Below, one piece after another: positions 1-11,466 of a stretch of DNA of 64,000 nt; positions within the stretch are counted from its first letter, which is position 1, and each line of letters opens with the position of its first letter. Source of the DNA: Neodontobutis hainanensis (Eukaryota > Chordata > Actinopteri > Gobiiformes > Odontobutidae); assembly GCA_024349245.1 (NCBI GenBank), contig JALDNG010000005.1, forward strand, positions 21,961,001 to 22,025,000, written 5' to 3'. The notes below the pieces were generated by a model. That model saw only the letters and a program-made list of their open reading frames with translations, was not told the DNA's origin and searched no databases. A program made the translations under genes and the position numbers.

Positions 1-420
1 TTAGTTGTAATATTGGACTCCACTGTCTCTTCACATATAAATAGTACAGTCACAGCTTTTTTTCCACCTACGCAACATTACGGTCCACGGTCACTCCACC
101 CAGGGTCTTGTCCATGCCCTTGGCCCCTCACGCCGGCCTCAACTACTGTAATACCTTTCTCTCTGGTCTACTCCAAAAGCTCCTCCAAGAACTCTAAAAT
201 CTTCATTACTCTGCTGCAAGAATCATTACCCATACAAAAACAATAGAACATATTACACCTGTCCTAATCCAACTCCACTGGCTCCCAAAATCCCAAAGAA
301 TTCAATACAAATTCCTCCTCCTTACCTTTAAGGCACTCTGCAACCTTGCTCCCACATACCTGTCTGATCTGCTCCACACATACACTCCCAGCAGATCAGA
401 GTTTGCGTCCACCCTCGGAG
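1..420 (+). mobile_element. LINE reverse-transcriptase tail, decayed (L2/CR1 group)
   Basis: Across shifting frames the sequence gives CNTFLSGLLQ, then NSAARIITHT, then ITPVLIQLHWLP and LTFKALCNLAPTYLSDLL. This is the well-known C-terminal block of fish L2/CR1-type LINE ORF2 proteins. It is interrupted by frame changes, so it is dead. The 5' part lies outside the window. The rest of the gap to 540 shows nothing. Confidence 0.65.
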
Positions 421-543
421 GAGGTAGAAAGGAGAAAAACAAAAGTGCTAAATACTACTGAAAATAGGCAGATGTAATAATAATATGAGTGGTTGAGTGT
501 GTACCTACAGCTACAACCAGTGTAAACCTAACCCTATGATCAA

Positions 544-930
544 TCAGTCTCCATACGTTTGGTGAAATAAGTATGTTCTGAGTTTGCTTTTGAAAGCCTC
601 AACAGAGTCAGCTCGCCGCACTTCCACCAGGAGCCAATTCCACAAAAATGGGGCTCTATAAGAAAAGGCTCTGTAGCCAGCAGACTTCTTCTTTATTCGA
701 GGAAGTTGAAGGAGGCCAGCGTCCTGAGAGCGAAGGGTACGAGCTGGAGTATACCAGGTGATGAGGTCAGATAGGTAAGAGGCCGCGCGTCCACAAAGGA
801 TTTTATAGGTTAACAAGAGAACTTTGAAATCAGCTCTAACATGAATAGGAAGCCAGTGTAATGAAGCCAGGACCGGAGTAATGTGATCAAACTTCCTGGT
901 CTTTGTTAAAAGTCTGGGCTGTGTTTTGGA
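544..930 (-). mobile_element. LINE ORF2 C-terminal fragment (L2-like)
   Basis: On the minus strand a 90-codon open frame (816 down to 544) reads LTYKILCGRAASYLSDLI, then a basic part and SYRAPFLWNWLLVEVRRADS, ending in FKSKLRTYLF. Upstream codons to about 930 give HITPVLASLHWLP. These motifs define the tail of L2-group LINE reverse transcriptases. It is 5'-truncated, as LINE copies usually are. It points opposite to the copy at 1-420. Confidence 0.75.
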
Positions 931-949
931 CCATTTGTAGAAGTTAGCT

Positions 950-2356
950 TTACTTTAGCTCGCTGCTACAACAGGATGCTTTCTGAACAATTTTAAAACA
1001 GACCAAACAGCAGAATAAATTGCACTCTATCTTCATTTCATTTGACTCGTCTGCCCCCACGTGAGCATGCAAGCTCTGTGTGCTCTGTTTGTGAGCGCAC
1101 AGCTCCAGGTCAGCTCCTGTCGGCTCGTCTCAGAGCAGAGAGAGCACCAACGTCTGACACTTTGTACTAAATAAATAAATACCAGAAGCATTTTAAACTC
1201 AGTACACTAAAACTCATCACGAAATAAGCCTGTCAGGCCATATTAGATTATTCCCCATCTTTTAGTAAAAGTGTGTAGCCTACTGAGCATCTCTGCATAT
1301 AGGGGCATGGCCAAGTGAACCCAAAGGGGGACTCCATCGCTGAGGCGGTCGCCACTCAGAAATGAATGCAGAGTAGACACTGTGCTGCAATATATTGCAG
1401 CGCCAAACACTATCCCGCTTATTTCCATATATTGCGCGAAAGGTCAATATATTGACTATCGCAACAGGCCTACTTGAGGCAGAAATAGCGCAAATGTGGC
1501 TTGCAGTATACACTATAATAGTTTTGTTTTTTAGAGTGAGAGAAATGGCTCAGATAATTTATACATGCATAGTACTGGCACTGGACATAGTTGCAAACAG
1601 CAAATTATTTCAACAGTAATTTATTTCAACACACAATTGCTTTTGCATTTGATTTAAACTGTCCATAAGCCAACTGTAGCGGCTGGGCCCGGACACATGG
1701 GATATGAGAAGAAAATAATCAGAAAATAGTGTGGTCAGTTGAGAGCAAATGCAGGGAGCCCCAGAGCATGGCGGTGCGCCTCTGCTGGATCTATTAATGA
1801 AAACCAGGCATCAATCATGGCAGGGCCATACCTCCACAGCCCAGACGGACACGGGAGACTGTGTCAGTGCGAGTTACTGTCCAGCCCTGCGCCTCCGCTC
1901 ACATCAAGCAGACCTGACAGGCCACCAGCTACTGACCAAAGGGCCCCGCAATGTCACCTTTTTAGATTTTTAAGGGGAGGGTGGGTGGGACTTGTTGAGG
2001 GACAGAAGGAGCTTGCAGCGTCCTGTTCTTTGTTTTCTTTGGTGATTGACAGCTGAGGGTTTGCATGGCAGTCACTTTCAGGATCATACAGTCATGAAAA
2101 CCATAGGGCACTCTTCCTGTAAAAATATTTCACACAAACATGACCACTGCCCACATATCTACAACTTTTAATGTAATCATCTTACAAACTAATGATAATA
2201 TTTCTCTCCTAAATAATAACGCATTTACAGCTATAAATTAAATGCATAAAATATGGTGAAAATCTTCATACTTTAACGTTGCAATCACTTTTCATAAAAT
2301 TAATATGGACATATAAAATTACAAATTGGTTAAACTATATCTAGCAACAAAACATG
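950..2356. other. Intronic sequence, no gene seen
   Basis: No exon or coding block recognised. Bases about 940-1010 resemble 29590-29650 (TACTTTAGCTC, CTTTCTGAACAA), so part is dispersed repeat. A short near-palindrome around GCAATATATTGC lies at 1386-1398. The rest is unassigned. Confidence 0.5.
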
Positions 2357-2358
2357 TA

Positions 2359-3874
2359 CGGTAGTGCTCATAAGTTTACATACCCTGGCAGAATGTTAGA
2401 TTTTTTTTTTTTGGGACATTTTTCTAAGAATGTTAACATACACAAATAACTTTTTCACTCAAAGTTAGTGGATGGGTGAAGCCATTTATTGTCAAACAAA
2501 TATGTTTACTCATTTCAAATCATAATGACAACAGAAACTACCCAAATGACCCTGATCAAAACTTTATCCCAGTTCTTAATGCCGCATATTGCCACCGTTA
2601 ACATCAATGACAGTTTGAAGTCTTTTGTGGTAGTTGTGGATGAGGCTTTTTATTTTCTCAGATGGTAAAGCTGCCCATTCTTTTTGGCAAAAAGCCTCTA
2701 GTTACTGTAAATTCTTGGGCTGTCTTGCATAAACTGCACATTTGAGCTCTCCCAGAGTAGCTCAATGGTTTTGAGGTCAGGAGACTGAGGCCAGTCCAAA
2801 ACATTAACTTTATGCTGCTGTAGCCAATGACAGGTCGACTTGGCCTTGTGCTTTAGAGTGTTGTCATGTTGGAATGTCCAAGTATGTCCTATGCACAGCT
2901 TCCGGGCTGATGAGTGCAAATTTTCTTCCAGTATTTTTCCTCCATTTTCTGATAACATGCTGCATTTATCTTTTCCTGTGCCTTTGTAGCTCACATATCT
3001 CCAAAACATCAGCGATCTACCTCCATGTTTCACATGTCTCGTCTCCAAATGTAACGTTTATGGTTGGGGCCAAACAGTTCCATTTTGGTCTCATCATTCC
3101 AAATGAATATGTTCCAGAAGTTTTGAGGCTTGTCTCTGTGCTGTTTTGCCTATTGTAAGCGGGGTGCTTTGTGGCATTTGTGTAGTGATGACTTTCTTCT
3201 GGCAACTTAAATATGTAGCCCATTTTTTATTAAGCATCTTGAAACAGCCACAGCACTTTTTTTCAGAGAGTTCTGTATTTCAGCTGTAGTTACTTGTGGC
3301 TTTTTCTTTAAATCCAGAACAATTTTCCTGGCATTTGTGCCAGAAATATCAGAATTTTTTGTCGGTCTACTTGACCTTTTCATTTTTCACTACTTAATTA
3401 GAGTTTGAACATTTTTGATTGAAATTCTCAATTCCTTGAATATAATAATTACCTTTTCCCGCAGATCTTTTGACAATTATTTAGCTTTTTCCCATGATTC
3501 TGAATACAGCCACATCAGTGCAGTACTGGATGAAAGTCTCAAGGGTCTGTCAGGAGCCCAGTAATTCACTGACCTTTTATACACAATTGATCTCAGGTGA
3601 GGATGGTTACCTTTAGTAGCCAATCAAACCTGTTAACCCATGTTAACAGGCCGAAATCACCAGGCTAATTAAGCTTTTTAACAGTGTAATTTGGGTAATT
3701 TCTAATGTCATTATGATTTAAAAAAAGTAAACAATTGTTTTACAATAAATGGCTTTACCCAAACACTAACTATGAGTAAAAGAAAAGTTTTTTTGTGTTA
3801 TCATTCATATTCTCTTAAAAATATCACCCCCCAAAAAACAAATTCTGCCAGGGTATGTAAACTTGTGATCACTG
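2359..3874 (-). mobile_element. Tc1-like transposon, full span but decayed
   Basis: TA dinucleotides flank at 2357-2358 and 3875-3876. The ends are inverted repeats sharing AAGTTTACATACCCTGGCAG. On the minus strand, 3048 down to 2698 encodes a Tc1 transposase C-terminal part: KHGGRSLMFWRYVS, FQHDNTLKHKAKST (first Asp of this part of the triad), VNVLDW.PQSPDLKTIELLW with the final Glu. The DDE spacing is shortened by a lost residue (SQSPD in the family) and the N-terminal DNA-binding half is broken. Two more pieces of this family lie at 7520-8440 and 51270-51438. Confidence 0.85.
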
Positions 3875-3928
3875 TATGAGACACATATTACCCCATTTCT
3901 TAACACTTTGTCTGTTGGTTGTGAGCAG

Positions 3929-4065
3929 ATGCTGACCGAGCCCAGAAACACGGTATGGATGAGTTCATTTCAGCACACCCCTGTAACTTTGACCACGCCT
4001 CGCTGTTCGAGCTGGTACAGCGCCTCACTCTGGACCACAGGCTCAACGACTCCTACTCTTGCCTG
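3929..4065 (+). CDS. cadps: cadps exon 1 of window
   Basis: Seen: acceptor AG at 3927-3928, donor GT at 4066, 137 bases. The exon opens with the last two bases of a codon and ends in phase 0. It encodes ADRAQKHGMDEFISAHP and then a stretch ending in LNDSYSCL. This is the strongly conserved block after the PH domain of CAPS proteins. It joins exactly to the GWFSPGQV exon at 10554. The preceding exon, which supplies the first base of the split codon, is outside the window or upstream and was not seen. Confidence 0.95.
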
Positions 4066-4601
4066 GTGAGTCTTTATAATATGTGCTTCGGCAGGTAATA
4101 GAAAAAAAGTATAAAAAGGGTTACTTAAAATCTTTGCAATTTTAGGCAGTACAATAGAAAAAAGTAAAGGACAGAATTAGTTAGCACAGTGTACTCTTCA
4201 TAGCCTCTGTAGAGAAGTCTAAAAAGGTTGGAGTTGGAGGAGTTTCTCAATTTTTCATGACTGTTCAGGGCTCCAACCTAATGGGTAATATCCCATTTTT
4301 TATTAAGAGTTATCTGTTGGTGACACAGTAATTTTTACAAGACATTAGGTGAAGGGGCAGATATGGACAACAATGTTCAATAAATACAAATTATTTTGTG
4401 CATTTATTTTGCTATAAACATAGTCCTCATCTATTAAGCTGCGCAATCTCACCTGTGACGCTAATTTGTGATTTACAGTTAGAACTTTTAAGAGTATATG
4501 TGAGAACAACACAAAAGAAAAAGTTGTATTAAGGCCTACATATGTTGTGTGTTGTCTCTCTTTTCCCCTTTGATTTTTGGAAACAGTGAAAAAAAAATAT
4601 C
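4066..4601. other. Intron start, nothing recognised
   Basis: AT-rich intronic sequence between exon 1 and the GGTAC repeat element. No coding block or known repeat was recognised. Confidence 0.5.
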
Positions 4602-5735
4602 TGTAACGCTTTGGATTACAGGCCAGTACTTACCAGGTAAGTACTAGATAACAGGTGTAATTACTCAAGTAATTACTAGGTAATTACAGGGTACCTACAG
4701 GACAATAACACTTGCATTTACCAGGTACTTACTGGGTACAGGAGGTACTTACCAGGTACTTACTGGGTACAAGGGGTACTTACCGGGTACAGGGGGTACT
4801 TACCAGGTACTTACTGGGTACAAGGGGTACTTACCAGGTACTTACTGGGTACAAGGGGTACTTACCGGGTACAGGGGGTACATACCGGGTACAGGGGGTA
4901 CTTACCGGGTACAGGGGGTACTTACCAGGTACTTACCGGGTACAGGGGGTACTTACCAGGTACTTACTGGGTACAGGGGGTATTTACCAGGTACTTACTG
5001 GGTACAAGGGGTACTTACCGGGTACAGGGGGTACATACTGGGTACAATGTGTAATTACTGATAACAGTGTGTACTTATTAGGTCCATTGTGGTTTGTACA
5101 TTATCATAATTTATTTAATTACATTAGATAAATAGTTAAATAATTAGATAACTATTTTACTTTAAAGTCCAATAACTATACATGTGTTTTATTAATTTGA
5201 TTTCAACATTGTTTATGAAATATAAGTGTTACTAATTAAAGTGAGTAAATAAGATTTCTAAGTTTTGATTTGCTCAAGTCAGTATTTTATGTAAAATGTG
5301 TCAACAGAGTTCATCTGTTGCTCATTACAGTAAATAAAAATGTGGGCCAAAAAACAAAAACATACAAAGGATTCATTCATGTACACTTAATTTAGGTGAT
5401 GGCATAGGTACATTCAACACATTAATCCAAATTAATTTGTGCAGAACATACAGTATTAGCAGTTCAAGAATAATATTTGATACATGAGCTATTAACATTT
5501 ACAAAATTGTACATCCTGGGTAACTACAGTGTAGTTAATGGTAATGTGATCTGTAATCTTAAGCGAGATCGTAGGTGGTACTTACCAGGTAATTACTTGG
5601 TAACTACAGAGTAATTACTAAGTTTAGTGTAGCTCTGATCCCTGTGTGAAGACGAGTGTACAAATGTAGACTCAACGGACATTCACATTCAATCAAACAC
5701 ATTAAAATATGATATACATACTACATTCTTTAAAG
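4602..5735 (+). repeat. Dispersed repeat, copy A of an inverted pair
   Basis: It begins at GTAACGCTTTGGATTACAGG and contains the minisatellite, then TTATTAGGTCCA, a stretch with AGATAAATAGTT, and GTCCAATAACTATACATGTG, ending near ACTACATTCTTTAAAG. The same order of motifs occurs on the other strand at about 9115-9980. The right edge is where a LINE begins. The class is unknown; I could not find inverted termini or a clear target duplication. Confidence 0.75.
4615..5060. repeat. GGTAC-rich minisatellite
   Basis: Tandem array of about 18-base subunits of the type GGGGTACTTACCGGGTACA, alternating with a longer unit that includes CAGGTACTTACTGGGTAC. About twenty GGTAC cores are visible. Because GGTACC-type cores are partly self-complementary, the array can form local hairpins. 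It leaves a long open frame by chance. In copy B at 9115-9980 only one or two units are present. Confidence 0.9.
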
Positions 5736-5746
5736 TATTAATCTAC

Positions 5747-7168
5747 TCCGGCGCCTCAGGAGGGGGAAGCAGTGCCCAGCCAACACTTTACAGTGGAGAT
5801 GGGAATCTGCTGACTTCAACTGGGGGTATTGTTGGACGGTGGAAGGAATACTTCGAGGATCTCCTCAACCCCAACAACACGTCTTCCACTGAGGAAGCAG
5901 AGGCCGAGGGCTTGGAGGTGGACTCGTCCATCACCCAAGCCGAAGTCAGTGAGGTAGTTCGGAAGCTCCTCGGTGGCAAGGCACCGGGGGTGGATGAGCT
6001 AGGCCCTGATCGCGTGGCGGTTGGGGACAGTACCTCTGGACTGGCAGACCGGGGTGGTGGTCCCTCTTTTCAAGAAGGGGGACCAGAGGATGTGTTCCAA
6101 CTACAGAGGGATCACACTCCTCAGCCTCCCCGGGAAAGTCTATGCCAGGGTACTGGAGAGGAGAATGCGATCAATAGTCAAACCTCGGATTCAATGTGTT
6201 TTTTTTCCCATGTCGTGAAACACTGGACCAGCTCTATACCCTCTCCAGGGTGCTGGAGGGTTTATGGGCGTTTGCCCACATGTGTTTTGTGGATCTGGAG
6301 AAGGCATTCAACCTTGTCCCTCGTGGCACCCTGTGGGGGGTGCTCTGGGAGTATAGGGTTCGGGGCCCTTTGCTAAGGGCTGTCCGGTCACTTTACGACC
6401 GGAGCAGGAGCTTGGTTCACATTGCTGGCAGTAAGTCAGACCTGTTCCCGATGCATGTTGGACTCCGGCAGGGCTGCCCTTTGTCACTGGTCCTGTTTAT
6501 TATCTTTATGGACAGGATTTCTAGGCGCAGCCAGGGGCCGGAGGGAGTCTGGTTTGGGGACCACAGGATTACGTCTCTGCTTTTTGCAGATGATGTTGTC
6601 CTGTTGGCTCCATCAAGCAGGACCTTCAGTGTGCACTGGGACAGTTTGCAGCCGAATGTGAAGCGGCTGGGTGAAGGATCAGCACCTCCAAGTCTAAGAC
6701 CATGGTTCTCAGTCGGGAAAGGGTGGCTTGTGAGCTTTGGGTCATGACCGAAAGAACAAGATGCCGGGTACAAGCGGCCGAAATGAGCTTTCTCCGCAGG
6801 GTAGCGGGCGCTCCCTTAGAAATAAGGTGAGGAGCTCGGTCACTCGGGAGGAGCTCAAAGTAGAGCCGCTGCTCCTCCACATCGAGAGGAGCCAGCTGAG
6901 GTGGCTCGGGCATCTGTTTCGGATGCCTTCTGGACGCCTCCCTAGGGAGGTGTTCCGGGCATGTCCCACCGGGAGGAGACCTCGGGGAAGACCTAGGGGA
7001 AGACCTAGGACATGCTGGAGGGACTATGTCTCTCGGCTGGCCTGGGAACGCCTCGGTATCCCCCCGGAAGAGTTGGAGGAAGTGTCTGGGGAGTGGGAAG
7101 TCTGGGCATCTCTGCTTAGACTGCTGCCCCCGCAACCTGGCCTCGGATAAGCGGTAGAAGATGGATGG
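5747..7168 (+). mobile_element. Non-LTR retrotransposon copy, internally deleted
   Basis: Frames in order show VGRWKEYFEDLLNP, STEEAEAEG, VRKLLGGKAPGVDEL, then TGVVVPLFKKGDQRMCSNYR, then the RT core with CFVDLEKAFNLVP (motif A), VGLRQGCPLS (motif B) and LLFADDVVLLAP (motif C), and a C-terminal block SQLRWLGHLFRMPSGRLPRE with WRDYVSRLAWERLGIPPEE. There are deletions near 6015 and 6690 and several frameshifts. It ends in TAAGCGGTAGAAGATGGATG followed by a short GGAT tail. The family recurs on the minus strand at 50060-52640 and 57427-58065. Confidence 0.88.
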
Positions 7169-7169
7169 A

Positions 7170-7514
7170 TGGATAGATCTACTCGGAGCTTAAATTTTAC
7201 CAAATACCCCAGATGTGGCCACAAATAGGATAAAGGTTAAATCCATGTCTATGTGTTGCTTTAGAATATAATGCAACCTTCATTGTCTATCCATAATACA
7301 ACTTAACCTAAAATGAGCTCTAACAGCACAACATTTATCTAAACATCTGAACTTTTGATAAGGAGCTTAATTTATGCCTTCATCCACTTTTACAGTTTTT
7401 TACCCAACTTTGATAAATGAGGGCCACTGTGAGGACAGCACAATAGAGAACACTGAGCTTAACTCCTAACTAGGCTCCAGCCAAATACAGGGAAGTGTAG
7501 ACAATAATTTGCTG
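7170..7514. other. Short intronic stretch, nothing seen
   Basis: No coding block or recognised repeat between the LINE tail and the next Tc1 remnant. Confidence 0.5.
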
Positions 7515-7519
7515 TGTAC

Positions 7520-8440
7520 AGTTGTACTCAAAACTTTACATACCCTGGCAGAATTTGTGATTGGCCATTTTTTAGAGAATATGAATGATAACACAAACAC
7601 TTTTTTTACTCATAGTGGTTGGGTGAAGCCATTTATTGTCAATCAATTGGGTTTACTCTTTTTTTATTATTATTATAATGACAACAGAAACTACCCAAAT
7701 GACTCTGATCATTATTTTACTTAATACTTTACTTCTCAGATGTTAAAGCTGCCCATTGTTCTTGAACAAAAAGTGTTATAATAATTTAAAATTTTCTATG
7801 GTTAATAATTATTGGTTGCTTCTAGTTCTCTTCAGGTCATGTCCAATCTGATCATGTCATGTCCTTCATGCTAATCCAAACATGAACTAGACATAACTAG
7901 AGGTAGACATAACTTGTCACTGACTGACTTCTGCACCTGGGAACTTAACTTGTCATGGGCTGTGTGTGAATGATACGCCTTTACTGCATGATATAAAATC
8001 TCATGTATTGTTTACTTTTTTAAGCAAACCTCATCCTGTACCAATGTCTACATGTATTGTAGAATGTATTTTGCTGCTCCTTCTTGCAAGAATGAAACCT
8101 GACCATTCCTTTTTAAATTGTACGCTGTATTCTTTGTCTCTCTGGATAATTTCAGGACAAAGAATTCTTATAACGTTAAATAGCAACTAACTGTATTCTT
8201 TTTCTCTATTTGATATTATAATAATATGCATAGATATTTATCAGGGAGGCTGGCGCCCTATTGCCCTCTATAGCCCCCACTGGTTGACATTATGATTTAA
8301 AAAGAGTAACACAATTGTTTCACAATAAATGACTTCACCCAACCACTAACTATGAGTGAAAGAAAAGGTTTTGTGTTATCATTTATATTCACTGATAAAT
8401 GGCAAAAAAAATAAAAAATCACAAATTTTGCCAGGGTATT
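7520..8440. mobile_element. Tc1-like remnant with both ends but no transposase
   Basis: The left end shares ACTTTACATACCCTGGCAGA and the right end TTTGCCAGGGTATTAATG with the element at 2359-3874. Subterminal sequences (GGTTGGGTGAAGCCATTTAT on the left, CAATAAATGACTTCACCC on the right) also match. The interior has no transposase, and includes unrelated sequence between about 7760 and 8280. It is an internally replaced or deleted copy that is probably immobile. Confidence 0.75.
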
Positions 8441-8792
8441 AATGTTACATGTTTAAACATATGAGCACAACTGTATGTTTTTATGAGGACAAATGCTCAA
8501 TTGAGAAATTAATGTTGTATGCTTAGGAACTATTAATCTGTAAATCAATAGCTGAACACTGAGTGACCGCATGTAAAGTTCAAGAGCCATCAAGCGTTTC
8601 AATTGATTGCAGGTCTTTGTAACTGGTAACACCATTCTTTTTACCTCCACATATTGCAGTAGAATCCCACGCTAATGTCCATTACCACCTGTTGGAAGGA
8701 ATAGAAAAGAAGATGAAGGCATAAATGAAGCTCCTTATCACATGTGAAGATGTTTAGAAAAATGTTGTCCTGTAATAGGTAATTTTTGATTA

Positions 8793-9007
8793 AGTTTTTA
8801 TTTATTTATATAGCACTTTTCCACCTAGTAGGCACTCAAAGTTTTACCAGTCTTACAGCTGGAACAGCATTGGAGGCAAGGTGGGTTAACTTTCTTGCCC
8901 AAGGCCACAACGACAGTATGGAATGTGGGGTATGAATTATGGGGAGAGTGGGAATCAAACTGCCCACCTTCTGGTTAAGGGACTACTGCTCTACCACTGA
9001 GCCACTG
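8793..9007 (-). mobile_element. tRNA-derived SINE, minus orientation
   Basis: Read on the minus strand the element starts with GTGGCTCAGTGGTAGAGCAG (A-box-like TGGCTCAGTGG) followed by CAGTTTGATTCCC (B-box-like). The body has TTGGGCAAGAAAGTTAACCC and ends with AGTGCTATATAAATAAATAA. Related copies lie at 39455-39745, 51035-51257 and 55965-56120. Family name not assigned. Confidence 0.75.
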
Positions 9008-9114
9008 TACTCACTGCTTTTAATATTAGGCATTGTGTACAGGGCCTTGACATACAGCTTTTTGCATACTGACAAGAAACATGTAAATTCCATAGATTTT
9101 ATACAAACTAAAAA

Positions 9115-9980
9115 TAAAACCTTAAAGCATGTAGTAGAATATATCATATTTTAATTAATGTGTTTGATTGAATGTGAGTGTTCCCTTTTGAGTCTACATT
9201 TGTACACTCTGCTCCACCCAGGGATCAGAGCTATGTTGAATTTATAGTTATTACTTGCTTATTACCCTGTATATACATGGCAAGCACCCAATACCATCTC
9301 GCTTCAAATTATAGAGCATGTGCCCTGACAACTACGCTTTAATTACCCAGCAACTACAAGGTACTTACCCAGTAGGTAGCCGCCCTGTACCCCAATTTGC
9401 CGCATTTTTACTTGGTAAATACCAACAATGTAGAATTTTGAAAATCTTAATGGTCATGTTTTAAATATTACTCTTCTGCTGCTAATAGTGTGTGCAATAC
9501 ACAAATAAAATTTGATCAATGTGTTGAATGTTCCTATATAAATAAAAATGCTTTGTTTTAATGAATGAATCATTTGTATTTGTTTTTGTTTTATTTACTG
9601 TATAAGCAACAGACGAACTTTGACACATTTTACATGAAATATTGACATGAGCAAATTAAAAACCTCAAAATCTATTTAATTAGCTACACATACCTTTCCT
9701 AAACAATATTGAAATCAAATTAATAATACACATGTATAGTTATTGGACTTTAAAGAAAAATGGGTCAAGAAATTTACAACCAAACAACTATTTATCTAAT
9801 GTAAATAAATAAATTATAATAATGTACAAAGCACACTGGACCTAATAAGAACACCATGTTTCCAGTAAGTACCCCCTGTACCCGGTAAGTACCTGGTAAA
9901 TACAAGTGTTATTGTCCTGTGGGTACCCTATTACCTAGTACTTAACTTGTAAGTATCGGTCTGTATTCTAAAGTGTTACC
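9115..9980 (-). repeat. Dispersed repeat, copy B of the inverted pair
   Basis: Reverse complement shares with copy A the start GTAACACTTTAGAATACAG, then GGACAATAACACTTGTATTT, TTATTAGGTCCAGTG, AGATAAATAGTTG, CCAATAACTATACATGTG, TACAAATGTAGACTC and TTAAAATATGATATA. It has only one or two GGTAC units where copy A has an array. The two copies are about 3.4 kb apart in opposite orientation within one intron. Confidence 0.75.
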
Positions 9981-10268
9981 AAAATATTTTGCCTAGCTGA
10001 ATATGTGAACAATAAAACATTAATCAGTGATTTTGCATGTCACAAACCTTTATAAATTAAGCTGTGTGTTGGCAATGAGACCAGTCACAAAATAACCTGA
10101 GTACACAGCTTAAATTGCGCTAAACTGATGTGGGTCTTTAGTAAATACTCAATGCAGCGTTTTGCGATGGGGCAACGCTTCAATAGATCTGGCCCTATGT
10201 GTCTCATAAAACAACAAAATAACATCTGTAGTGGCAGTTAATACACCTACACAGGGTTAGCAGCTACG

Positions 10269-10482
10269 TTAACACTTTAGAGTAGGGAGCACATTTTATT
10301 TGGAATTCATGCAAGACTCATGCATTTGTACATGCATTAAAATCTCACAAATCACCAGGAATTATCATGTTTTCATCATATTTTAATCCCAATCCCAACC
10401 AAAAACACCTAACCTTATTCCAATGCATGTACTATTGCATGAATTCATGATAGAATGTGCCTCCTACTCTAAAGTGTTGCCA
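10269..10482. mobile_element. 214-bp MITE with 8-bp target duplication
   Basis: CAGCTACG occurs directly on both sides (10261-10268 and 10483-10490). The element begins TTAACACTTTAGAGTAGG and its other end, reversed, begins TGGCAACACTTTAGAGTAGG; similarity continues inward for about 60 bases including GAATTCATGCAA and ATGCATT. The 8-bp duplication suggests a hAT-type source. No coding capacity. Confidence 0.85.
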
Positions 10483-10553
10483 CAGCTACGCACACTTGAT
10501 TTGAACACTGGAGCCTTTGTGTGTTTGGTGCATGATGTTGTGTGTGTGCTCAG

Positions 10554-10741
10554 GGCTGGTTCAGTCCTGGACAGGTGTTTGTTCTAGATGAGTACTGCGC
10601 CCGTTACGGTGTCCGCGGCTGTCATAGACACCTGTGTTACCTGAGTGATCTACTGGAGCGGGCGGAGAATGGAGCCATGATCGACCCTACCCTGCTGCAC
10701 TACAGCTTTGCTTTCTGTGCCTCCCACGTCCATGGAAACAG
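10554..10741 (+). CDS. cadps: cadps exon 2 of window
   Basis: Seen: acceptor CAG ending at 10553, donor GTACGC at 10742, 188 bases. It starts in phase 0 and ends with two bases of a split codon. It encodes GWFSPGQVFVLDEYCARYG, the cysteine/histidine-rich RGCHRHLCYLSDLL, and ends at FAFCASHVHGN. This is nearly invariant across CAPS proteins and links the PH region to the MUN region. The two overhanging bases (AG) can be completed either by T from the cassette at 11467 or by G from the exon at 26410. Confidence 0.96.
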
Positions 10742-11466
10742 GTACGCCCTCGACTAGTCTAGTTCCCAACTCAAAGATAAGTACCTGTCCCTCAGGCCAG
10801 GCCTATTTAAGAGGAGACTGTTGTAAAGCTGCTTTGGGGTTTTCAAAAGACCAAGGAGAAAAAGCTTTTTTCAACCAAACTTTTCAGTGGCACAGCAATG
10901 TGTGTGTGGTCAGGTGCAGAGAAACATTTGTTTGTTTTTTATGAAAAAATAAACACCATTTTAGCCACAAAGCACAATAAAGAAAACATCCAGCATCCTT
11001 ATTATTATTATGAACGCAAAAGGAACAGGAAGATTAGTCTTATGTGAGCTGCTCCTTTTTTAGCCACATAATCAACTGAACATGAGCCCATACCCCTCCT
11101 CTGTCACCAGCAGTAAATGTAATATTCAGTCTTACTTATATTTACCTTATTCGCTTCATTTTTTGCAAGTCTTTTATGTTTGTGTATTTTCTTAGACTTA
11201 ATAATACTTATACATCATATTAAATTCCATAACTTCACTACGTAAACCGAGACAAATCTGTTTTTTGTACTACGTGCAAACGACGGGGCTTTCTGTGGCT
11301 GTCTTCCAGTTTTACCCATGGTTCTTGTATGTACATGTATTTGTGTAAATATGATTTTGACCTGATTACCTTTCTATTTTTTCTTCTTTTATTTTACCCT
11401 TCTTTATCATTGTGATTTTGCCACAAACTGTCCACCCCTAACCTCCAAACCCCTGGTGCCCCACAG
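10742..11466. other. Intron 2, nothing recognised
   Basis: AT-rich intron between exon 2 and the cassette exon. It contains a short TTATTATTATTATG run near 11000 and a polypyrimidine tract before the acceptor at 11465-11466. No repeat family was identified. Confidence 0.5.

Noticed and set aside
4712..5131. 139-codon open frame with repeated YLLGTRGTY-type units
   Set aside because: It is created by the GGTAC minisatellite, whose units happen to lack stops in this frame. There is no conserved flank, and the other repeat copy lacks it.
6417..7224. Several minus-strand open frames over the LINE at 5747-7168
   Set aside because: They are antisense shadows of the RT and C-terminal coding sequence, which has the recognisable motifs on the + strand.
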